Origin: Bacillota bacterium
GTDB taxonomy: Bacteria > Bacillota > Clostridia > Oscillospirales > Ruminococcaceae
Direction of reading: 5' to 3'
Assembly (NCBI GenBank): GCA_023396215.1
Contig: JAEWWW010000127.1
Coordinates: 1-14,242 of the forward strand
Length of the DNA: 14,242 nt
This document shows, piece after piece, positions 6,501-12,035 of the stretch (its first letter is position 1; each line of letters begins with the position of its first letter). The notes beneath the pieces were generated by a model. The model had not been told where the DNA came from, ran no database searches, and saw nothing but the letters and a program-made list of their open reading frames with translations. The translations under genes were made by a program, and so were the position numbers.

Positions 6501-7754
6501 CTATTCGTACAGGGGGTATCTGGCGCAAATCTCGTTGACCCCCGCCCGGATTTCGTCGGCGCAGTGGTCAAAGTCGCTGGCCGCCTGATGGATGAAGCCG
6601 GCGATGCGGGTCATATCAGCCTCCACAAGGCCGCGGCTGGTGACCGCCGGGCTACCCAGACGGATGCCGCTGGTGATGAAGGGACTCTGGGGGTCGTTGG
6701 GAATGGCGTTTTTGTTGGCGGTGATATAGACCTCGTCCAGACGTTTTTCCAGCTCCTTGCCGGTGACGCCGAAGCTGCGCAGGTCAACCAGCATCATGTG
6801 GTTGTCGGTGCCGCCCGATACCAGATTAAAGCCCTTATCCAAAAGGCCCTGCGCCAACGCGGCGGCGTTGCGGCGCACCTGCCGCTGGTACTCCTTGAAG
6901 CCGTCGGTGAGGGCCTCGCCCAGACAGACCGCCTTGGCGGCGATGGTGTGCATCAGTGGGCCGCCCTGCGTACCGGGGAAGATGGCCTTATCGATGGCCT
7001 TGGCATACTGCTCACGGCAGAGAATCATACCACCCCGGGGGCCCCGCAGCGTTTTATGGGTGGTAGTGGTCACTACGTCGGCATAGGGCACCGGGCTCAT
7101 GTGCTCGCCCGCCGCCACCAGACCGGCAATGTGGGCCATATCCACCATAAACAGCGCGCCGCACTCTTTGGCAATCTCGCCGATGGTTTTAAAATCAATC
7201 TCGCGGGGGTAGGCGCTGGCCCCGGCCACAATCATTTTGGGCTTCACTTCCATCGCCTGCTTGCGCAGGGCGTCGTAGTCGATGGTCTGGCTGTCGTCCG
7301 AAACGCCGTAGGCCACAAAGTTGTAGTATTTGCCCGACATATTCACCGGGGAGCCGTGGGTCAGATGGCCGCCGTGGGCGAGGTTCATCCCCAGCACCGT
7401 GGCGCCCGGCTCGAGCAGGGCAAAGTAAACCGCCAGATTGGCCTGCGCTCCCGAGTGGGGCTGCAGGTTGGCGTGCTCGGCCCCAAAGAGCTTTTTGGCG
7501 CGCTCGATGGCGATGTTTTCGGCGATATCAACACATTCGCAGCCGCCGTAGTAGCGTTTTGCCGGATAACCTTCGGCATACTTATTGGTCAGAACCGACC
7601 CCATTGCCGCCATCACAGCGGGTGAAACCAGGTTTTCAGAAGCAATCAGCTCCAGATTGCGGCGCTGACGGGCCAGCTCCTGCTCCATCGCCTGCCCCAC
7701 CTCGGGGTCAAGCTGCTTAACAAAGCCGATGGTATCCAGCATATTTGCGTGCAT
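6501..7754 (-). CDS. glyA: Serine hydroxymethyltransferase
   Basis: This PLP enzyme interconverts serine plus tetrahydrofolate with glycine plus 5,10-methylene-tetrahydrofolate in the cytosol and is the main one-carbon source. At 417 aa it has the usual bacterial length. Motifs seen are NLELIASENLVS (33-44), NKYAEGYP (57-64), LQPHSGAQAN (97-106), the PLP ring-stacking His130 in LAHGGH, the DMAHIAG segment with Asp205 and His208, and the Schiff-base Lys234 in TTTTHKTLRGPRGG. ATG 7754 is chosen because GGAGG (7762-7766) lies 7 nt upstream; an in-frame ATG at 7769 lies upstream of that site and has no such signal. The nearest promoter candidate is about 370 bp upstream in a repeat. Confidence 0.97.
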   Translation of the reverse strand: MHANMLDTIGFVKQLDPEVGQAMEQELARQRRNLELIASENLVSPAVMAAMGSVLTNKYAEGYPAKRYYGGCECVDIAENIAIERAKKLFGAEHANLQPHSGAQANLAVYFALLEPGATVLGMNLAHGGHLTHGSPVNMSGKYYNFVAYGVSDDSQTIDYDALRKQAMEVKPKMIVAGASAYPREIDFKTIGEIAKECGALFMVDMAHIAGLVAAGEHMSPVPYADVVTTTTHKTLRGPRGGMILCREQYAKAIDKAIFPGTQGGPLMHTIAAKAVCLGEALTDGFKEYQRQVRRNAAALAQGLLDKGFNLVSGGTDNHMMLVDLRSFGVTGKELEKRLDEVYITANKNAIPNDPQSPFITSGIRLGSPAVTSRGLVEADMTRIAGFIHQAASDFDHCADEIRAGVNEICARYPLYE

Positions 7755-7891
7755 GTTGTAACCTCCCAATAATCTGCTTTATTCGTCTATTATGCTACAG
7801 CCGCAAGGCGGCATAGTATCGTGGGAATTAATCGGTGAACCGGGGAATATATAGCCTGCTTGGGTGCATGCTTGCGGGTATGATAATTTTT

Positions 7892-7918
7892 CGCAGGGGC
7901 GGGTATCATCCGCCCGCT
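7892..7918 (-). repeat. GC-rich palindromic repeat (family A, copy 3, inverted)
   Basis: Read on the minus strand this gives GCGGGCGG-ATGATA-CCCGCCCCTGCG, an inverted relative of the repeat at 3411-3446 with the same 6-bp GGGCGG/CCGCCC stem and a 7-nt loop. It lies in the 495-bp stretch between glyA and the DUF2752 gene, which holds no gene but is filled by repeats. Confidence 0.65.
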
Positions 7919-7949
7919 TGCCTGCGGCAGAATTTGCAGCCAAAGAACC

Positions 7950-8094
7950 GGCAGGCAGCGAAAAACCGTGCAAGACGAGGCGGCAAACGCAGCAAATTAG
8001 GGAGCATATTTGATATATGTGATCGACATTTGCAAGTGCAGCCAACAAAGTAAGTAAAATGCCTTTAAGGGCATTTACGTTTGCGCGACTTTTT
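7950..8094. repeat. Hairpin-forming dispersed repeat (family B, copy 1)
   Basis: About 145 bp aligns, in the same orientation, with 8837-8972. Shared blocks include GGCAGGCA, GCAAG(A/G)CGAG, ATATATGTGA, ATTTGCAA and CCAACAAAGTAAG. The centre is an imperfect hairpin, CATAT (8005-8009) against ATATG (8015-8019), widening to GCAAAT/ATTTGC. A second hairpin follows (AATGCC...GGGCATT, about 8058-8075). I recognise no named family. It sits in what would be the glyA 5' leader if the promoter at 8128-8156 is used. Confidence 0.7.
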
Positions 8095-8107
8095 CGTTTG
8101 CCTGCGC

Positions 8108-8172
8108 ATAATAACTACTCTTCGGTTATTATACAACGAGGTGCAACGATAAGCAACGCCGGAGCGACAAAA
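8108..8172. repeat. Dispersed repeat carrying a promoter (family D, copy 2)
   Basis: This copy aligns with 3302-3360 in the same orientation. It also contains an AT-rich inverted repeat, ATAATAAC/GTTATTAT (about 8108-8133), just downstream of the -10 region on the minus strand. The rest of the gap up to the DUF2752 stop codon at 8250 shows no gene that I can support. Confidence 0.55.
8128..8156 (-). promoter_or_regulatory. glyA: Repeat-borne sigma-A-like promoter, possibly for glyA
   Basis: Read on the minus strand this is TTGCTT (8151-8156), a 17-nt spacer and TATAAT (8128-8133). Spacer length and flanking TATAATAACCG match the copy upstream of the membrane protein gene at 3319-3347. It points at glyA, whose start is about 370 bp away, past a hairpin repeat. 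No better-placed glyA promoter was found. Confidence 0.45.
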
Positions 8173-8249
8173 TTCGTCCACTTCCGTTGTGTGAAATGGC
8201 GTGTGGGGATTTCTATGTTGCTTCTTATGAAGGTTCTGCCCCTGCCGCT

Positions 8250-8603
8250 TTATAAGAACGCCCATGCGCGCCACAGGCCGTAGAGGAGAAAGACCGCCCC
8301 GACCGCGACCCAGAACCACACAGATTTTACAAAGCGCGGTCGCCCGGTTACAAAGGCTACGGCCAGCAGCAGGCAGCAGACTGCCAGCAGGTAAACCAGC
8401 GGATGAAACGCCGCGGCCCCGGCGAAATCCAGCGCCAGCAGCCGCAGCAGGGCGCGGGTCATGCCGCAGCCCGGGCAGGGTATGCCGGTGTAGGCAAGGA
8501 TTGGGCAGCGCCAAAACCGGGAAAGCAGCACCGCCGCCCCCACCGCCGCCAGAGTGCCGCCCGCCGCCAGCAGCAGGCGAAATTTCCATCCTTTTTGCAT
8601 CAT
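8250..8603 (-). CDS. DUF2752 family membrane protein
   Basis: This 117-aa integral membrane protein has about three hydrophobic segments (roughly residues 8-28, 66-86 and 93-112). The diagnostic DUF2752 signature is present: a first Cys (C33), then TGIPCPGCGMTRALL (39-53, with C43 and C46), and FHPL (66-69). The biochemical role of the family is unknown; the conserved cysteines suggest metal or thiol chemistry at the membrane. GGAGG (8613-8617) lies 9 nt before ATG 8603; a second ATG follows immediately. It has its own promoter and appears to be monocistronic, flanked on both sides by copies of the same repeat (7950-8094 and 8837-8972). Confidence 0.88.
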   Translation of the reverse strand: MMQKGWKFRLLLAAGGTLAAVGAAVLLSRFWRCPILAYTGIPCPGCGMTRALLRLLALDFAGAAAFHPLVYLLAVCCLLLAVAFVTGRPRFVKSVWFWVAVGAVFLLYGLWRAWAFL

Positions 8604-8638
8604 CGGGCAAGCCCTCCCCCATCCTGTTGTGTTTTATA

Positions 8639-8667
8639 AGAATAGCACAGCCCGGCGGGCAGCACAA
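8639..8667 (-). promoter_or_regulatory. Extended -10 promoter for the DUF2752 gene
   Basis: Read on the minus strand this is TTGTGC (8662-8667), a 17-nt spacer and TATTCT (8639-8644), with TG one base before the -10 box. The spacer contains a perfect 11-nt palindrome, GCCCGGCGGGC (8650-8660), flanked by direct AGCACA repeats, so repressor control is possible. The predicted leader is short (about 15 nt to the ribosome binding site). Confidence 0.5.
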
Positions 8668-8668
8668 C

Positions 8669-8701
8669 AAAAAAGCGCCGCCGCAGGGCAAAGCCTGCGG
8701 C
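8669..8701 (-). terminator. Rho-independent terminator upstream of the DUF2752 gene
   Basis: GCCGCAGG (8680-8687) and CCTGCGGC (8694-8701) form a perfect 8-bp stem with a 6-nt loop. On the minus strand it continues to GGCGC and a run of six T (8669-8674). It ends minus-strand transcription arriving from the small two-TM gene and insulates the DUF2752 promoter that begins immediately afterwards. The stretch from 8702 to 8808 holds no recognisable gene. Confidence 0.8.
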
Positions 8702-8808
8702 GACCAGCTGGGGTAAAAGACCCGGCGACCGTCAGAGATGCGGCAGTAGCCGCAGCGCCGCCGATAGCGCCAGACAAAAGGGGCTGTAAAATAAAACGCA
8801 GGATGACC

Positions 8809-8979
8809 GGCTATGCCAAAGCGCGTTACAAAAACAGGCAGGCAACAAAAAGCGCGCAAGGCGAGACGGCAAATGAGGGGGCATATTCATATATGTGACC
8901 GATATTTGCAACTGCTGCCAACAAAGTAAGCCAGACGCCCTGAAGGGCATTTTATATTTGCGCGGCTTTTTTAATAGCC
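8809..8979. repeat. Hairpin-forming dispersed repeat (family B, copy 2)
   Basis: This is the second copy of the 7950-8094 repeat (the aligned part is 8837-8972). Here the palindrome can be followed outwards: apex CATAT-TCAT-ATATG (8882-8895), then GCAAAT/ATTTGC, and finally GGCTAT (8809-8814) against ATAGCC (8974-8979). The 3' hairpin GCCC-TGAA-GGGC (8937-8948) differs in sequence from copy 1 but still pairs. MITE-like, no coding capacity, unnamed family. Confidence 0.65.
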
Positions 8980-8984
8980 TGGGG

Positions 8985-9245
8985 TTATGCCGCAGGGGCG
9001 GTTACTGCCCTTGCCGCCCGGCGGGCAGTGCGGCGGGGGCAGCCTGTTGCCCGGCGCGAAGCAAAACAGGCGGCTCTCTGAAAGGCCGACCGTGCCAGCG
9101 CCGCAAAAAGGCAGGACTGGGCCAGCATCTGAACAAAGCCGATGCTGCCTTGCTCCCATGCGCCGAGGCTGCCCACAACCCCCAGTAGTACAAGGGAGAG
9201 AGCGATAAAGTTCCAGAGGTGTTGATGCATCCTTCTTGCTGTCAT
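8985..9245 (-). CDS. Small two-TM membrane protein, unknown function
   Basis: This 86-aa frame has two hydrophobic helices (about residues 11-30, with FIALSLVLLGVVGSLGAW, and 35-55). It ends in an odd Arg/Ala-rich tail (about 61-86) whose last codons lie in a palindromic repeat. AAAGGA lies 9 nt before ATG 9245; an in-frame ATG at 9230 is an alternative. Support for a real gene comes from the near-consensus promoter at 9308-9336, the hydrophobic pattern, and a minus-strand terminator downstream (8669-8701). It is transcribed divergently from the S24 repressor gene. The family is not recognised. The C-terminal tail may be a repeat insertion that replaced the original end. Confidence 0.5.
   Translation of the reverse strand: MTARRMHQHLWNFIALSLVLLGVVGSLGAWEQGSIGFVQMLAQSCLFAALARSAFQRAACFASRRATGCPRRTARRAARAVTAPAA
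8990..9019 (-). repeat. GC-rich palindromic repeat (family A, copy 4, inverted)
   Basis: Read on the minus strand this contains GGGCGG and CCGCCC around a 12-nt loop and ends CCCCTGCGG, like the copies at 3411 and 4522. It overlaps the 3' end of the small two-TM gene. Confidence 0.5.
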
Positions 9246-9307
9246 GGCGCAACGTCCTTTCTCTTCCGGTCAGCTCGACGAACGGGTGTTTTCTTTTGCT
9301 TGTCCTT

Positions 9308-9336
9308 ATTCTATTACAACCAACAGTTGTTGTCAA
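9308..9336 (-). promoter_or_regulatory. Near-consensus promoter with spacer palindrome for the two-TM gene
   Basis: Read on the minus strand this is perfect TTGACA (9331-9336), a 17-nt spacer and TAGAAT (9308-9313). The spacer holds an imperfect inverted repeat, ACAAC...GTTGT (9316-9333), which would put a bound repressor directly across the promoter. The start site would be about 55 nt before ATG 9245. Confidence 0.7.
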
Positions 9337-9377
9337 TAGGTTTTTACAACTTTTTTTACTATATTTTTAGCAGTCTA

Positions 9378-9406
9378 TTTACTTGCACTACATATAGTAG
9401 TATAAT
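9378..9406 (+). promoter_or_regulatory. Promoter with operator-like palindrome facing the repressor gene
   Basis: TTTACT (9378-9383), a 17-nt spacer and perfect TATAAT (9401-9406) are seen. The inverted repeat ACTAC-ATATA-GTAGT (9387-9401) fills the spacer up to the -10 box, the place expected for an autoregulatory operator. The predicted start is about 190 nt before the repressor ATG, leaving an unusually long leader. Confidence 0.6.
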
Positions 9407-9512
9407 GACAATATATTTAAAACAGGCTGTTGAAAAAAATGCCGGACGGTATTGTGGTTCAGCTATTTTACCTCCCGTATAGGCGGCAGTTGCAGGTTTC
9501 TGTCGAAGACGC

Positions 9513-9556
9513 CCGGATACGGCTGCGTCTTTGCCGCCCTGTATCCGGCGTTTTGG
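9513..9556 (+). terminator. Hairpin in the repressor leader, possible attenuator
   Basis: CCGGATAC (9513-9520) and GTATCCGG (9541-9548) make a perfect 8-bp stem around a 20-nt loop that can itself pair partly (GGC/GCC). CGTTTTGG follows. The arrangement resembles a weak intrinsic terminator inside the leader, so it may attenuate expression of the repressor or end a short leader RNA of about 140 nt. Confidence 0.4.
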
Positions 9557-9605
9557 CTATCCGCCTGTTTGGGACATGCTCATTAAAAAGTAGGGGGTTT
9601 TATCG

Positions 9606-10220
9606 ATGTTTGCAGAAAGACTGCGGGAGCTGCGCAAGGCAAAGAAGGTTTCTCAGGGAAAGCTTGCACAGGCGGTAGGCGTCAGCCAGCAGGCGGTGGG
9701 CAAGTGGGAAACCGAACGCTCTACCCCCGACCCGGCCACAGTGGCGCAGATTGCCTCCTATTTTGGGGTGAGCGCCGACTATCTGCTGGGCTGCTCCGAC
9801 CTGCGGGCTGGGCCGGAGGCGCGCCCCAAGCTGCAGGCCACCCAGCAGGTACCGGTGGTGGGCGCGGTCAGGGCGGGCTACGGCGCGCTGGCCTTTGAGG
9901 AGGATTTGGGCTACTGCGCCGCGGATGTGCGCAACCCTGCCGATTATTTTTACCTGATGGTGCGCGGCGACAGCATGGAGCCCCGCATCAGCGAGGGAGA
10001 CTTGGCCCTTGTGCACCGCCAGCCCGATGTGGAAAACGGGCAGTTGGCGGTGGTGCTGATAAACGGCGAGGAAGGCACCCTGAAAAAGGTGATTAAGAAG
10101 CAGGGCACCGTCATTTTGCAGCCCTTTAACCCCGCTTACCCGGCCATGGTGTATGTGGGACAAGACCTTGAGCAGATACAGATTGTGGGCAAGGTGGTGG
10201 AAACCAAGACCCGGTGGTAG
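9606..10220 (+). CDS. XRE-family repressor with S24 (LexA-like) self-cleavage domain
   Basis: This 204-aa transcriptional repressor has an N-terminal helix-turn-helix (about residues 5-60; VSQGKLAQAVGVSQQAVGKWE) and a C-terminal S24 peptidase domain. The self-cleavage machinery is complete: scissile Ala90-Gly91 in VVGAVRAGYG, nucleophile Ser123 in VRGDSMEPRI, and general-base Lys160 in GTLKKVIKK. It should therefore be inactivated by RecA-stimulated cleavage after DNA damage, as for LexA and phage CI. LexA itself has a winged-helix DNA-binding domain, so this is a CI/HTH-type regulator. AGGGGG (9592-9597) lies 8 nt before the ATG. No phage genes are nearby. The likely targets are its own promoter and the divergent two-TM gene. 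Confidence 0.92.
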   Translation: MFAERLRELRKAKKVSQGKLAQAVGVSQQAVGKWETERSTPDPATVAQIASYFGVSADYLLGCSDLRAGPEARPKLQATQQVPVVGAVRAGYGALAFEEDLGYCAADVRNPADYFYLMVRGDSMEPRISEGDLALVHRQPDVENGQLAVVLINGEEGTLKKVIKKQGTVILQPFNPAYPAMVYVGQDLEQIQIVGKVVETKTRW

Positions 10221-10260
10221 GGCTTGCAGACACGCTGAATATCCTGTGTAACACCCAGAA

Positions 10261-10282
10261 GGAGCAATGTCTTGGTTGCTCC
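10261..10282 (+). terminator. Weak hairpin after the repressor gene
   Basis: GGAGCAA (10261-10267) and TTGCTCC (10276-10282) form a perfect 7-bp stem with an 8-nt loop, 41 nt past the repressor stop. The following CTCTTTGG is a poor T-tract. It may partly end the repressor transcript ahead of the VOC gene. Confidence 0.35.
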
Positions 10283-10322
10283 CTCTTTGGGCGACAGCAT
10301 CGATTTTGGGAGGGTACCGCAG

Positions 10323-10754
10323 ATGAATAAGGTTACCTGTATCTGTCTGGGCGTAAGGAGTATGGAGAAATCCATTGGTTTTTACAGGGATAAGCTTGGA
10401 TTCCAAACCGACGAAAAGGGCGATAACCCCCCGGTGGTATTTTTCAACACCCCCGGAACAAAATTTGAGCTTTATCCTTTGAATTTACTGGCGGAAGATA
10501 TCAGCAAGGAAAGCCCGCCCAAAATAGCGGAAGGCTTCGGCGGCATCACTCTGGCCTATAATGTTGCAAACAAAGAGGATGTTGAACAGACAATTGAACT
10601 GGCCAGAAGCGCCGGGGCCAGGATTGTCAAAGAGCCGCAGGATGTTTTTTGGGGCGGGTATCACGCCTATTTTGCCGACTTGGACGGCTATTATTGGGAG
10701 GTCGCCTGGGGGCCTGATTTTCAGTTTGACGACAACGGAATGCTGATATTTTAG
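10323..10754 (+). CDS. VOC (glyoxalase/bleomycin-resistance fold) family protein
   Basis: This 143-aa protein has the paired beta-alpha-beta-beta-beta modules of the vicinal oxygen chelate fold. Module 1 begins CICLGVRSMEKSIGFYRDKLG (about residues 6-26) and module 2 begins ITLAYNVANKEDVEQTIELA (about 75-95). The end, HAYFADLDGYYWEVAWGP, is typical of a VOC subgroup close to PhnB-like and glyoxalase-like enzymes. The first metal-ligand position, often His in glyoxalase I, is occupied by Cys here, so classical glyoxalase activity should not be assumed. The substrate is unknown. GGGAGGG (10308-10314) lies 8 nt before ATG 10323; an in-frame ATG at 10272 would fall inside the upstream hairpin and has no ribosome binding site. 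The TfoX-like gene follows 18 bp later, probably in one operon. Confidence 0.88.
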   Translation: MNKVTCICLGVRSMEKSIGFYRDKLGFQTDEKGDNPPVVFFNTPGTKFELYPLNLLAEDISKESPPKIAEGFGGITLAYNVANKEDVEQTIELARSAGARIVKEPQDVFWGGYHAYFADLDGYYWEVAWGPDFQFDDNGMLIF

Positions 10755-10772
10755 AAAGGGAGAACTCCCGGA

Positions 10773-11048
10773 ATGAGTGACTTAACCAGGCTGCCAAACA
10801 TAGCGAAGAAACTGGAAGCGCAGCTGATTGGTGTGGGCATCACCTCTGCCGAACAGTTGAAAGCGGTTGGGAGCCGAGAAGCGTGGCTTCGTATTCTTGC
10901 CGGCGACCCATCCGCCTGCCTCATGCGGCTTTCGGCGTTGGAGGGTGCTATTCAGGGTTTGCGTTGGCATGCCCTTGACGATGGCACAAAACAATCATTA
11001 AAAGAGTTTTATCATCTGCATAAAAAAGAGCGCCTCCCGAATCAATGA
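10773..11048 (+). CDS. TfoX/Sxy C-terminal-domain protein
   Basis: This 91-aa protein consists only of the TfoX C-terminal domain. LPNIAKKLEAQLIGVGI looks like a helix-hairpin-helix-like start, and the family signature ACLMRLSALEGAIQGLRWHAL lies at about 49-69. In gammaproteobacteria the full-length protein (Sxy/TfoX) co-activates competence genes. Single-domain forms like this are common in Firmicutes, where their role is not established. GGGAG (10758-10762) lies 10 nt before the ATG, and the stop codon lies within the loop of the terminator hairpin. It is likely co-transcribed with the VOC gene. Confidence 0.88.
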   Translation: MSDLTRLPNIAKKLEAQLIGVGITSAEQLKAVGSREAWLRILAGDPSACLMRLSALEGAIQGLRWHALDDGTKQSLKEFYHLHKKERLPNQ

Positions 11049-11070
11049 TTCCGGAGGCGTTCTTTTTATT
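11025..11070. terminator. Very strong bidirectional terminator between the tfoX-like gene and metQ
   Basis: AAAGAGCGCCTCC (11025-11037) pairs with GGAGGCGTTCTTT (11053-11065), with one G-U. After a C-C mismatch the stem continues as GAATC/GATTC around the loop AAT. T-tracts lie on both strands (TTTTTATTT on plus, TTTTTTATG on minus), so it ends both convergent transcripts. The plus-strand gene's stop codon TGA (11046-11048) is inside the hairpin apex. Confidence 0.92.
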
Positions 11071-11086
11071 TAGAGCCGATTGCTTT

Positions 11087-11962
11087 TTAGAAAATCGAGA
11101 TAACCGAGCCCTGGTATTTTTCGGTGATAAAGTTTTTCACCTCATCGCTCTGGATGGCGGCAATCAGGGCCTTGATTTCGTCGCGGCCTTCATCGCCGGC
11201 GCGAACAGCCACAATATTGCCGTAGGTGACGGCGGCAAGAGAATCCTTCTCTTCCTTGGCCAGCGCGTCGGTGGAAGCGTTCAGCCCAACCTGCATGGCA
11301 TAGTTGCCGTTGATGACCGCAAGGTCGACGTCGGGCAGGGCGCGGGCAATCTGGGCAGCGTCAAGCTCTGCAATCTTAAGCTTCTTGGGGTTGTCGGTGA
11401 TATCGGTAACGGTGGCTTTGAGGCCGGCTGCGGGGTTGACCTTGATAAGGCCGATGCTCTCCAGCAGCAGGAGCGCTCTGGCTTCGTTGGTGGTGTCGTT
11501 GGGTACCGCGATGGTGGCGCCGTCGGCCAGATCGGCTACCGCCTTGGTTTTGCCGGCATAGAGGCCCAGGGGCTCGTAGTGAATGGCGGCTGCGGAAACA
11601 AGCTTGGTGCCTTTTTCGGTGTTGAAATCCTCGAGGTAGGGCAGGTGCTGGAAGAAGTTTGCATCCAGCTCGCCGCTTTCCAGCGCCATGTTGGGCTGCA
11701 CATAGTCGTCGAACTCTGTGACCACGAGGTCATAGCCCGCTTTGACCAGCACCTCTTTAGCGACGGCCAAAATCTCGGCATGGGGAACCGGGGTTGCGCC
11801 CACCACAATCTTTACCAGCTCAGGGGTGCTTTCAGCAGAGGTTGGTGTGTCGGAAGCAGACGAGCCATCGGGCGCCGAGCTGCTGGGAGCAGCCGGGGCG
11901 CAGCCCGCAAAAAGTGCGACAATCAAGGTAAGAACAGATGCGATTGCAAATATTTTTTTCAT
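11087..11962 (-). CDS. metQ: Methionine ABC transporter substrate-binding lipoprotein
   Basis: This extracytoplasmic lipoprotein of the NlpA/MetQ family (291 aa) captures methionine for MetNI. It has a type II signal peptide, MKKIFAIAS and a hydrophobic run, ending in the lipobox LFAGC (Cys21). A Ser/Ala/Pro-rich linker follows to about residue 48. The two-lobed binding domain contains FDDYVQPNMALESGELDANF, HLPYL, PNDTTNEARALLLLE and the ligand-site INGNYA, all hallmarks of MetQ. ATG 11962 is chosen because GGAGG (11971-11975) lies 8 nt upstream; an in-frame ATG at 11977 would place the ribosome binding site inside the gene. It is the last gene of metNIQ, 73 nt after metI. Confidence 0.95.
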   Translation of the reverse strand: MKKIFAIASVLTLIVALFAGCAPAAPSSSAPDGSSASDTPTSAESTPELVKIVVGATPVPHAEILAVAKEVLVKAGYDLVVTEFDDYVQPNMALESGELDANFFQHLPYLEDFNTEKGTKLVSAAAIHYEPLGLYAGKTKAVADLADGATIAVPNDTTNEARALLLLESIGLIKVNPAAGLKATVTDITDNPKKLKIAELDAAQIARALPDVDLAVINGNYAMQVGLNASTDALAKEEKDSLAAVTYGNIVAVRAGDEGRDEIKALIAAIQSDEVKNFITEKYQGSVISIF

Positions 11963-12035
11963 ATTTGTTTCCTCCAAATTCAGATATAAGCGTAATGTAA
12001 GGGTATATGGTGGATGAACGGCAGGTCATATCCCG

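Noticed and set aside
6564..7625. Plus-strand open frame opposite glyA
   Set aside because: Antisense of a strongly supported glyA; no domain recognised.
8065..8859. Minus-strand 264-codon frame overlapping the DUF2752 gene
   Set aside because: Runs through repeats, a terminator and the DUF2752 gene in another frame; Gly/Arg/Cys-rich translation without motifs.
9430..9678. Plus-strand 82-codon frame in the repressor leader
   Set aside because: No Shine-Dalgarno sequence; passes through the leader hairpin and into the repressor gene in another frame.
10311..10320. AGGGTACCGC resembling the T-box consensus upstream of the VOC gene
   Set aside because: It lies at the ribosome binding site directly before the ATG, with no downstream terminator and no specifier stem; a coincidence.
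9600..10406. Minus-strand 268-codon frame opposite the S24 repressor
   Set aside because: Shadow of the repressor gene, crossing into the VOC gene; no initiation signal.
11045..11989. Plus-strand open frame opposite metQ
   Set aside because: Antisense of metQ; begins in the terminator and has no ribosome binding site.
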